64,000 bases of DNA from Clostridium sp. GTDB lineage: Bacteria > Bacillota > Clostridia > TANB77 > CAG-508. Of this stretch, positions 41,646 to 48,992 are shown in pieces. Numbering within the stretch: the first letter of the stretch is position 1; each line of letters opens with the position of its first letter. The stretch lies in contig JAHAKD010000001.1 of assembly GCA_018371855.1 (NCBI GenBank), positions 350,227 through 414,226 of the forward strand, written 5' to 3'. The translations under genes were made by a program, and so were the position numbers. The notes under the pieces are model-generated. The model did not search any database and was not told where the DNA came from. It saw only the letters and a list, made by a program, of their open reading frames with translations.

Positions 41646-42242
41646 TTATCTATCTTCTAATTTATATATCACAAAAGCCACAATTACTCCTAAAGTAGCT
41701 GTTATAAGCTGTGTCATTCCCATTGTATTTCTTAAATTTTCAACTAGTTTTTCTGGAAAGATTCCGAATAAATTAATTATATTAAATAATGCAAATATAA
41801 TTGCTACTTTAACAACAATTCCTACAATTCCAGCTAAAAAGTAATGTTTATTTTTGCCTAACATTAATAATTTATACGAATAAATTATTGCAAAGTTTCC
41901 AAGCCATATTGCAGGTATCATATATACCATATATACAGAAGCTGTTCCAAAAACATATCCACTTAATATTGTAGATATACTTGGCATTGTAACTACTCCT
42001 AATATTTTTGCCCAACCTTTTAAATTTATTGCTGCAGTAACAAGCGCTGCATTTACAATAGTTCCTATTATCAATTGTGAATTAGTAGAAATAACACTTG
42101 TACTACCAAAGATTTTACTTAAAATTCCACCTAAAAAAGTTGGTACTAGTAAAGCAATTAAGAATATTAATATTGTTTGCATAATATCAATACCTTTAGA
42201 AAAATCCTTTACTCTTCTTTTCATTATTCCTTCATTTTCCAT
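41646..42242 (-). CDS. Polytopic membrane protein linked to a TM1266-type hydrogenase regulator
   Basis: 198 residues with about five or six membrane helices and small loops, reminiscent of ECF-type S components or small integral proteins. It follows the TM1266-like gene by 45 bp, and the two are very probably one operon. TM1266-type proteins associate with iron-only hydrogenase systems, so a role with the hydrogenase at 49-54 kb is inferred from context only. Confidence 0.65.
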   Translation of the reverse strand: MENEGIMKRRVKDFSKGIDIMQTILIFLIALLVPTFLGGILSKIFGSTSVISTNSQLIIGTIVNAALVTAAINLKGWAKILGVVTMPSISTILSGYVFGTASVYMVYMIPAIWLGNFAIIYSYKLLMLGKNKHYFLAGIVGIVVKVAIIFALFNIINLFGIFPEKLVENLRNTMGMTQLITATLGVIVAFVIYKLEDR

Positions 42243-42287
42243 TTTAAACCCTCTCTTTCTTTTTAGACAGAGCTTTAAAATATATCT

Positions 42288-42533
42288 TTACTTATTTGAA
42301 TAAATAACTTTACTGGTTATTCCAGAAAGTTTTCCAATCTTTCCAGATAAAGTATTTATTTCATCTTGTGGAGCATCAATAACAATAGTAATAATGTTAA
42401 TTGCCTTTTCTTTATATGGCATCCCCATTCTTCCTATTATTCTATTAGAATATTCATGTAAAATAGAATTTAATTTTTCAACTTCATCTTTCTTTTCTAA
42501 TATAATTCCTATTATTGCTACTCTTGTATCCAT
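42288..42533 (-). CDS. TM1266-family putative iron-only hydrogenase system regulator
   Basis: 81 residues, ferredoxin-like ACT/NikR-type fold: VAIIGIILEKKDEVEKLNSIL, RIIGRMGMPYKEKAINIITIV, then NTLSGKIGKLSG. This matches the small TM1266 family found with [FeFe]-hydrogenase maturation genes. The hyd structural genes lie 6.5 kb away; maturation genes hydE/F/G are not in the window. Confidence 0.85.
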   Translation of the reverse strand: MDTRVAIIGIILEKKDEVEKLNSILHEYSNRIIGRMGMPYKEKAINIITIVIDAPQDEINTLSGKIGKLSGITSKVIYSNK

Positions 42534-42752
42534 AAAGTCCCCCTATTAGTTGCTTCTACCTTAATTTTGATTAATAGTTAAATTTTGGTATTAGAAGAAT
42601 TTATAATACTTTGCTATAAAGATACTCTTACTAGCTCAGTTTATAAAATTATAATATAAAGCTTATAAAAAAGCTAGTAATGTTTCACATATTTTTATCT
42701 ATTCTTTTTTAAAAACAAAAAATAAAGCTTTCTAAAATTTAGAAAACTTTAT

Positions 42753-42836
42753 TGGTGCGGATGAGAGGACTCGAACCTCCACGCCGTAGGCACTGGTTCC
42801 TAAGACCAGCGCGTCTGCCAGTTTCGCCACATCCGC
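42753..42836 (-). tRNA. tRNA-Leu (UAG)
   Basis: Acceptor GCGGATG/CATCCGC, A73 and encoded CCA, long class II variable arm, anticodon loop CTTAGGA (anticodon TAG), T loop GTTCGAGTC. Stands alone between the TM1266 and sortase genes. Confidence 0.94.
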
Positions 42837-42910
42837 ATAAGCTTTAACATTACTTATAATAGCACATTAAAACTTTCTTTGTCAAGTATTTTTTTATTTA
42901 TTTATGCAAA

Positions 42911-43678
42911 TTATTTCTTCCTTGCAACAACAGCAAATCTTCCATCTTCTGTATGATATGAACATGTAGATAAAGTCATAAGTTGATCCCCATATTCTGC
43001 TGCTTTACCTGTGTCATAAAAAGATGCTTCTTTTGCACTATTTACAAATTCATTATATTCTTCTTCATTATCTGCATTTATAAAATAATAATATCTAAAT
43101 ACATTTTTTTCAGACTTATAATATACTCTAGATTTAAATGCTGAAATAATTTCATATTCTGCATCTTCAGTTGCTGTTGTAAATCTGACAATTGGATGTT
43201 GCTTATAAAATTCCTCATCCTCATATTTTAGCAAGTCTTGGAACATTGCACCATCTCCCATATTATGTCCATACATCAATAAGTTACTGCTAGGAATAGT
43301 CCAATCATAATCCTTATCTAAAAATATAGAACCATCTTTTGCTTCTTCTTTTTTATAATTATGTGTCATATAATAAGAATTATCTGTGCCTTGTAATACG
43401 GGATAATTTATATTCGTTCCTTCTATTTCTATCCAACCTACTACATCTGGATTTTCTTTTTGTAATTCCTGCACCTGTAACATTCTTTCTGTAGTTTTAT
43501 CATCAACTTTTGCTTCATCTATTTGAACATTATTTAAAGCTGCACTTTCCTGTATAGTATCATTTTTGCCTTTAATAAAAAATATGATATATATAGTAGC
43601 TATAATAATTAACACAATTAAAAATATGTATATTAATCTTCTAGTTTTTTTTGTCGTTTGTTTAAAATGTTTTGCCAT
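42911..43678 (-). CDS. srtB: Class B sortase
   Basis: Membrane-bound transpeptidase that attaches surface proteins to the wall. 255 residues: N-terminal anchor (about 15-37), then the sortase barrel with catalytic His in NLLMYGHNMGDG, Cys in TLSTCSYH and Arg in GRFAVVARK. Extra N-terminal helices and the YHTEDGRF spacing fit class B. The adjacent upstream gene (43743-44588) encodes a sorting-signal protein and is its likely substrate. Confidence 0.93.
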   Translation of the reverse strand: MAKHFKQTTKKTRRLIYIFLIVLIIIATIYIIFFIKGKNDTIQESAALNNVQIDEAKVDDKTTERMLQVQELQKENPDVVGWIEIEGTNINYPVLQGTDNSYYMTHNYKKEEAKDGSIFLDKDYDWTIPSSNLLMYGHNMGDGAMFQDLLKYEDEEFYKQHPIVRFTTATEDAEYEIISAFKSRVYYKSEKNVFRYYYFINADNEEEYNEFVNSAKEASFYDTGKAAEYGDQLMTLSTCSYHTEDGRFAVVARKK

Positions 43679-43742
43679 AATTCATCTCCATAAATATATT
43701 ATAAGGATAGACAAAACAATTCTAGTCTATCCCATTAATATT

Positions 43743-44588
43743 TTATATTCTGTTTTTTCTTATTATAAATAATGTTGCTGCTGATATAGCAATTACTATA
43801 ACTGCAATTCCTGCATAATTTGCTACACCTGTTTTTGGAGTTTCGTCTTTTTCTCCTTTATTTTCTTCTACAACTGTATTTTCTTCAGTTGTATTAGATT
43901 CTTCTTCATCTGTTTCAGTATTAGGAACTTCAAATTTTGCATAAACAGTTATATTTTCTGTTAAATCTTTTGTTGTATCTAAAGCTGTTGTGAAGTTTGC
44001 ATCTGTATACCAACCTGCAAAAATATATCCGTCTTTTTCTGGTTCTGGTATAGCTAAAGAATCAAAAGAGCCAATTCCATCTGTAACATATGTTCCTTGG
44101 TTATCTCCAGCAACTACTGTTACTTTAACTCCAACATTTATTTTATATGTTTCACTAGCAATAACAGCTTGTAAATTATCCATATCTACTAAATCCATCT
44201 TTATTGTATATGTACCTGGTACTGGGAATGTAGCTTTTATAGGTGTTTTATTTATATAATCACCCATATAAAGTGCAAAACCTTCTGCTGGTCCCCAATA
44301 TCCATAATCCATAACATTTATAGGTGTTCCATTAGCCTCGTAAGCAATAATTTCTGGTGTTGCAGGTCCTGTTACATCAAAATTAACTCTAACATGATCA
44401 TAGTTTGTATCACTGTTGTGTGATATTAATTGTGCCTCTGCTTCAGTTGCAGTTCCTGCTACTATTGAGTTATTATACATCAAGTTAACTGAATATCCAT
44501 GGCTTGACATAGCATTGCTAACGTTTGGAATTAATAAACTTGCAATTACTACTACACAGATTAAAGCTATTTTTACTATATTTTTCAT
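43743..44588 (-). CDS. Cell-wall surface protein with TPKTG sorting signal
   Basis: 281 residues. Signal peptide (1-26), a beta-rich extracellular domain, then one InlB/Listeria-Bacteroides repeat (GYIFAGWYTDANFTTAL... to VYAKFE, about 185-222), a Glu/Thr-rich linker and a sorting signal: DETPKTG, a hydrophobic helix and basic tail RKNRI. TPKTG resembles the (S/P)PxTG motifs used by clostridial sortase B. It is transcribed just before srtB. Binding target unknown. Confidence 0.88.
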   Translation of the reverse strand: MKNIVKIALICVVVIASLLIPNVSNAMSSHGYSVNLMYNNSIVAGTATEAEAQLISHNSDTNYDHVRVNFDVTGPATPEIIAYEANGTPINVMDYGYWGPAEGFALYMGDYINKTPIKATFPVPGTYTIKMDLVDMDNLQAVIASETYKINVGVKVTVVAGDNQGTYVTDGIGSFDSLAIPEPEKDGYIFAGWYTDANFTTALDTTKDLTENITVYAKFEVPNTETDEEESNTTEENTVVEENKGEKDETPKTGVANYAGIAVIVIAISAATLFIIRKNRI

Positions 44589-44737
44589 TTTTTCACCTCC
44601 CCTAAATTTACAAAATATATTTATATGTAAAAAATATAAATATTAATTTAGGCCTTTATCTTTTGATTATTTTTTACATAACTTATTAATATCACAAAAT
44701 AAATTATAAATCAATAATATTAATAAAATATTTTAAA

Positions 44738-45646
44738 TTATGAATTATTAGCAATAATTGCTAACTTTAAAGCATCTTCTTTAGTATCAACAGCACATAT
44801 AAAACACTTATTATGACAAAATCTTGCAGTTTCTACTGTTGTTACTTTTTGCAATTCCTTGTCCTTTAAACCTGCCCATTCCTTTGGAAATAACTTCCTA
44901 CTTTCGAATGAACCTAACTTTTCTGGCACAGTATAGATGTTATACCCCCCTCTGTTTGAAGGAAATATAACAAAATTAATTTGTTTAGCTTTAGCACTAG
45001 TCGACTCTAACAAAACTTCTTTCCATGGTAAAAATCTTTCTAATGTCATAATTCCATCTTTGGAATTATCTATAGCTTTTTCTACTTTTCCCTTTGCTTT
45101 TAGCTTAGAGATAGTACTTTTAAAAGTATTGTCAAATACTATTTCTGCCCATTTAACTGCATCCTCAAATCTAATATCTGGATCAATTTCTTCATCCCAA
45201 TTTGGATTAAATTCTGCTACCGCATTTGCTATTTGTACAAGCTTATAACTAACACCTATATCTGGTATTTGTCCATTGTCTCCAGCATCAATGCACTGAA
45301 TTAAGTTTTTATCTAACATCTCCCAGATTTCGTCAACATTACTATCTGTATATTTTTTTATGATATCTTTTCCAAACTTTTTCCAAACTAAACCACAAGA
45401 TGAATATTTTACACCATTTTCTCTTTCTCCATTTCCACCGAATTGATGATGATCTAGCTCGCCTCCACCTACATCATATATGTACTGTTTTTCTCTTGAT
45501 TTTTCTAAATCCGATGTTCTGCATACTACAACCTCTGGTAATAACTTTGAAAACATAATTGTAGAAAAAATTTCATCACAATGGAATGTTCCGTTATGTG
45601 TTATACAATTCGCTTCTTCTATGTTTTTTGTTACTTTTATATTCAT
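44738..45646 (-). CDS. MYG1 family protein
   Basis: 302 residues from the ATG at 45646 (GGAGG 5 bp upstream; the 27-codon longer reading has no site). ITHNGTFHCDEIFSTIMF, DVGGGELDHHQ and ECIDAGDNG-type motifs (here QCIDAGDNGQIPD) are the MYG1/DHH-like metal site. Eukaryotic MYG1 is a 3'-5' RNA exonuclease; the bacterial role is uncertain. Monocistronic. Confidence 0.9.
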   Translation of the reverse strand: MNIKVTKNIEEANCITHNGTFHCDEIFSTIMFSKLLPEVVVCRTSDLEKSREKQYIYDVGGGELDHHQFGGNGERENGVKYSSCGLVWKKFGKDIIKKYTDSNVDEIWEMLDKNLIQCIDAGDNGQIPDIGVSYKLVQIANAVAEFNPNWDEEIDPDIRFEDAVKWAEIVFDNTFKSTISKLKAKGKVEKAIDNSKDGIMTLERFLPWKEVLLESTSAKAKQINFVIFPSNRGGYNIYTVPEKLGSFESRKLFPKEWAGLKDKELQKVTTVETARFCHNKCFICAVDTKEDALKLAIIANNS

Positions 45647-45883
45647 CTTCTCCTCCTTATATAATATATTTTTTATTACATTTGTGACATTGATAATTAT
45701 AATCTGTATAAATTTTGTATTTTTCATTTTTGCATTAATGCGTTAATAATTTATTAAGTATTCGATATCTCCAAAATGTATTTTTAAGCATTATATCATA
45801 CGTAATTTTAAAGTATATATTAACATAAAAAATTTTTCGTTTTTTTAAGCCTACTATTACTTTTTGTTACTTTACAAAATTTT

Positions 45884-45917
45884 AAAGCTCTTAGCTTTTA
45901 ATTTAGCTAAGAGCTTT
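45884..45917 (-). terminator. Terminator of the accD-accA-fabI operon
   Basis: AAAGCTCTTAGCT (45884-45896) pairs with AGCTAAGAGCTTT (45905-45917), 13 bp, 6 bp after the fabI stop. Confidence 0.75.
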
Positions 45918-45923
45918 TATAAA

Positions 45924-46694
45924 TTAAACACCTACTGTTGTGAATCCATTATCACAATGAATTATTTCGCCTGTAATACCAGATGACATATTACTAAACA
46001 AGAATGTTGTTGTATCTCCAACTTGTTCTATTGTAACATTTTTATGCATTGGAGCTTTTTCTTCTATAACATCTAATATTGAACCAAAATCTTTAATTCC
46101 TTTTGCAGATAATGTTTTGATTGGTCCTGAAGAAATACCATTAATTCTCATACCTTTTTTACCTAAATCTTGTGCTAAGTAACGAATGCTAGCTTCTAGA
46201 GCTGCTTTTGCAACACCCATAACATTATATCCAACAACTGCTTTTTCTGATCCATAATATGTATATGTAACAATACTTGCTCCTTCATTTAATGCATCTT
46301 GTGCAACTGCTTCATTTACTATTTTTACTAGTGAATATGCACTTACATCACATGCATGAGCATATCCTTCTCTTGATGTATTAATAAAATCATTTCTTAA
46401 ATCATCTGTAAAAGCATGTGCTATACTATGTAATATTCCATCTACTTTTCCAAAATCTGCTTTTATAGCTGCAAAGCACTCTCTTATACTGTCATCTGAT
46501 CCAGCATCACATGGATATAATTTTGTTCCAGGAAATTCTTCTAATAATTTTGCTAATTTTTCTGAACCTTCTTCTGGATTATATGTACAAATTAATTGTG
46601 CACCATTATCATGAGCTGATTTAGCTGCTCCCCATGCAATACTCCATTTGTTTCTTACTCCCATTAATACTAACTTTTTGTTTTCTAATAACAT
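45924..46694 (-). CDS. fabI: Enoyl-[ACP] reductase FabI
   Basis: NADH-dependent last step of fatty-acid elongation. 256 residues. LMGVRNKWSIAWGAA (cofactor loop), ILHSIAHAF, and catalytic Tyr-x6-Lys arrangement in YYGSEKAVVGYNVMGVAKAALEA (quoted in part). The C-terminal GITGEIIHCDNGF is typical. Its ribosome site GGAGGAATAA overlaps the end of accA. Many Clostridia use FabK instead, so the presence of FabI bears on triclosan-type inhibitor sensitivity. Confidence 0.95.
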   Translation of the reverse strand: MLLENKKLVLMGVRNKWSIAWGAAKSAHDNGAQLICTYNPEEGSEKLAKLLEEFPGTKLYPCDAGSDDSIRECFAAIKADFGKVDGILHSIAHAFTDDLRNDFINTSREGYAHACDVSAYSLVKIVNEAVAQDALNEGASIVTYTYYGSEKAVVGYNVMGVAKAALEASIRYLAQDLGKKGMRINGISSGPIKTLSAKGIKDFGSILDVIEEKAPMHKNVTIEQVGDTTTFLFSNMSSGITGEIIHCDNGFTTVGV

Positions 46695-46698
46695 AATC

Positions 46699-47499
46699 TT
46701 ATTCCTCCATCTTTCCTATTTTTCTATATTTTTCATACCTAAGATTTAATAAATCTTCAGTTTTTAACTTATTTAAGTCCTTTAGAGTTTTCGTAATATA
46801 TTTTTTTATCTCTGATGACACAAACTCTAAATTTTCTTCTTGGTCATCTTTTTCTTTTATAATATCATCTATTATTCCTAGTTCTTTTAAATCTTTTGCA
46901 GTAATTTTCATTTTTTCTGCCGCTTCTTTATTTTTACTTGAATCTTTATATAAAATACTTGCAAATCCTTCTGGTGATAAAACTGAATACACACTATTTT
47001 CTAGCATTGCTATTTTATCTCCAACACAAATTCCTAAAGCTCCACCACTAGACCCCTCACCAATTACTATAGAAATTATTGGTGTTTTTAATCTAGACAT
47101 TTCCATCAAGTTTCTTGCAATCGCTTCTCCTTGACCTCTTTCTTCTGCACCTAGCCCTGGATAGGCTCCTGGAGTATCTACAAATGTAATTATTGGTCTA
47201 TGAAACTTTTCTGCTTGTTTCATAAGTCTTAGAGCTTTTCTATATCCTTCTGGATTTGTCATACCAAAATTTCTTTCCATTTTTTCCTTTGTTGTACTAC
47301 CTTTTTCTTGACCTATAACTGTAACTACAGTACCATTTATTCTACCAATTCCACCAATTATAGATTTATCATCTCCAAATGCTCTATCACCATGAAATTC
47401 GATGAAATCATCTACAATGCTTTCTATGTAGTCTTTTGCTTTTGGTCTTTGTGCATCTCTTGCAAGCATAACTATATCCCATGCTGTTTTTTTACTCAT
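46699..47499 (-). CDS. accA: Acetyl-CoA carboxylase carboxyltransferase subunit alpha
   Basis: 266 residues. Short-form AccA lacking the N-terminal helical extension. TVIGQEKGSTTKEKMERNFGM, FVDTPGAYPGLGAEERGQGEAIA and GEGSSGGALGI form the CoA/carboxybiotin site. Start at 47499, 9 bp after AAGGAG; an ATG three codons earlier overlaps the site. Lies between accD and fabI in one operon; accB and accC are not in the window. Confidence 0.95.
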   Translation of the reverse strand: MSKKTAWDIVMLARDAQRPKAKDYIESIVDDFIEFHGDRAFGDDKSIIGGIGRINGTVVTVIGQEKGSTTKEKMERNFGMTNPEGYRKALRLMKQAEKFHRPIITFVDTPGAYPGLGAEERGQGEAIARNLMEMSRLKTPIISIVIGEGSSGGALGICVGDKIAMLENSVYSVLSPEGFASILYKDSSKNKEAAEKMKITAKDLKELGIIDDIIKEKDDQEENLEFVSSEIKKYITKTLKDLNKLKTEDLLNLRYEKYRKIGKMEE

Positions 47500-47516
47500 T
47501 AATTCCATCTCCTTCC

Positions 47517-48368
47517 TTAGTTTTTATGTAATTCTACTATTTGTGCTAAAGTTTTCTTCATGTCTTTTCTTTCTACAATCTTATCTATAAATCCGTGTTC
47601 TAATAAAAACTCTGACCTTTGGAAACCTTTTGGTAATTTTTGATTTATTGTTTGCTCTATTACTCTTGGTCCTGCAAAACCAATTAATGCATTAGGTTCT
47701 GCTAAAATTATATCTCCTAAACTTGCAAAACTTGCTGTAACTCCTCCAGTAGTTGGATCTGTAAATACGGTTATGCTTAATAATCCGGCATCATCTAATT
47801 TTGCTACTGCAGCTGAAGTTTTTGCCATTTGCATTAATGATATCATTCCTTCTTGCATTCTAGCTCCACCAGACACACAAAAAATTATAAATGGTAATTT
47901 TTCTTTTATTGCATCTTCTATAGCAAGTGTTATTTTTTCTCCTACAACACTTCCCATACTTCCCATTAAAAAGTTTCCATCCATTACAGCTATTACTACT
48001 TTGTTACCATGTATTTCTCCAAATCCTGTTGTAACAGCTTCTTGTATTTTGGTTTTTTCTTTTAATGTTTCTATTTTCTTTAAATATCCATCAAAATGTA
48101 TAGGATCTGTTTGTGGCATGTTTTCGTATGTTTCTACAAAAGTTCCTTCATCTATTATTTGTTTTATTCTTCTTCTTGCAGATATTCTAAAATGTTTACC
48201 ACAATTTGGGCATACACTAAAATTCTTGTGAACATCATCTTTATATAAAATTTCCTTACATGCATCACATTTTACCCACTTACCAACTAGCATATCTGCA
48301 GCTTTGGTATTTTTATGTGGCTTTTCATCTTCACTATTGTTTACCTTTTTTATTTTGTCGATAACCAT
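47517..48368 (-). CDS. accD: Acetyl-CoA carboxylase carboxyltransferase subunit beta
   Basis: 283 residues. N-terminal zinc ribbon (CDACKEILYKDD and CPNCGKHF, about residues 35-57), then the crotonase-like core with CVSGGARMQEGM and TTGGVTASFASLGD. First gene of the accD-accA-fabI operon. The gap upstream contains two repeats (family A and B), so its promoter probably lies beyond 48500. Confidence 0.96.
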   Translation of the reverse strand: MVIDKIKKVNNSEDEKPHKNTKAADMLVGKWVKCDACKEILYKDDVHKNFSVCPNCGKHFRISARRRIKQIIDEGTFVETYENMPQTDPIHFDGYLKKIETLKEKTKIQEAVTTGFGEIHGNKVVIAVMDGNFLMGSMGSVVGEKITLAIEDAIKEKLPFIIFCVSGGARMQEGMISLMQMAKTSAAVAKLDDAGLLSITVFTDPTTGGVTASFASLGDIILAEPNALIGFAGPRVIEQTINQKLPKGFQRSEFLLEHGFIDKIVERKDMKKTLAQIVELHKN

Positions 48369-48403
48369 ACTCTTTTTTGTTCCTCCTTTAGGAATATAGG
48401 TAC

Positions 48404-48436
48404 ATAGGGATTTAGGAACGTTCCTTTTTTCCCTAT
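48404..48436. repeat. Palindromic repeat family A, copy 4
   Basis: ATAGGGATTTAGGAACGTTC then CTTTTTTCCCTAT; arms ATAGGGA/TCCCTAT with a perfect GGAACGTTCC centre, and outer arms GAATATAGG/CCTATATTC. Confidence 0.8.
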
Positions 48437-48450
48437 ATTCTTATGAACTT

Positions 48451-48479
48451 TGAACTTTAGGGACAGAGCTAAAAGTTCA
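48451..48479. repeat. Palindromic repeat family B, copy 3
   Basis: TGAACTTTAGGGACAGAGCT then AAAAGTTCA, 27 of 29 positions shared with 19426-19454, followed by the same TTTTTTATGTTA. It lies 15 bp from a family A copy. Confidence 0.85.
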
Positions 48480-48720
48480 TTTTTTATGTTAAGACCAAGT
48501 CTTATAGTTCATTTTATATAAATATTTCTACCTATACAATTCTATTTCATTTATTGCATTTTGACAAGTTATTATTTATTCGTTTTTTGCTTTGGCTATT
48601 ATATATATTTTTTTTGTTTTTTTCTATTAGGATGAGTAGTCAGTTGAATAAGAATTTATTACTTACTTCTGCCAATACAAATTATGTCAATTCTGGTATA
48701 ATATAGCATTAACACATTTA

Positions 48721-48756
48721 AATAAGGAATGCTATAAAATGCATTCCTTATTTTTT
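48721..48756. terminator. Terminator hairpin
   Basis: AATAAGGAATGC pairs with GCATTCCTTATT (48721-48732/48741-48752). The plus-strand tail is TTTT; the minus side follows the CYTH remnant. Confidence 0.65.
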
Positions 48757-48951
48757 AAACTTTTATATCTTTTAGATCCATTTCATACTTCTTATAAACA
48801 CTATCAACATCCAAAGTTGTAACATTATCTTTTGATAGTTCTAATATTTCTAATGTACTCATTTCATTTTTTCCTTCAATTTCGACATAAGTAGGAATCA
48901 TTGGCCAAGAATCTATGTCTATTTCTACTCCATCCGAAATATCGGGAAAAA
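48755..48951 (-). pseudogene. C-terminal remnant of a CYTH-domain protein
   Basis: The minus strand encodes DISDGVEIDIDSWPMIPTYV, then EIEGKNEMSTLEILELSKD and a normal stop. IDxWPxIPxYxEIEG is the late strand of CYTH (adenylate cyclase class IV/thiamine triphosphatase-like) proteins, which need about 170 residues; only about 60 remain. The reading frame upstream runs straight into a family A repeat at 48952-48988 that abuts the end of hydA. Hence the 82-codon ORF (to 49003) has an artificial N terminus (GGILGTVLKSLLFP) made of repeat sequence. Confidence 0.75.
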
Positions 48952-48988
48952 GCAGGGATTTCAGGACCGTCCCCAAAATCCCCCCTAT
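48952..48988. repeat. Palindromic repeat family A, copy 5
   Basis: GCAGGGATTTCAGGACCGTC then CCCAAAATCCCCCCTAT. Most diverged copy; joins the CYTH remnant to the 3' end of hydA. Confidence 0.75.
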
Positions 48989-48992
48989 TCTG

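Larger units (their letters stand above)
48369..48754. other. 386-bp gap with repeats, upstream of accD
   Basis: Contains a family A palindrome (48404-48436), a family B palindrome (48451-48479) and a hairpin at 48721-48752. A minus-strand TTGACA at 48683-48688 is present without a well spaced -10 box. A plus-strand extended -10 (TGGTATAAT, near 48700) precedes the hairpin and T tract, which could make a very short transcript. No FapR- or FabT-like operator recognised. Confidence 0.5.

Noticed and set aside
47773..48231. Plus-strand ORF of 152 codons inside accD
   Set aside because: Antisense shadow of a well-supported gene; no ribosome site and no recognisable domain.
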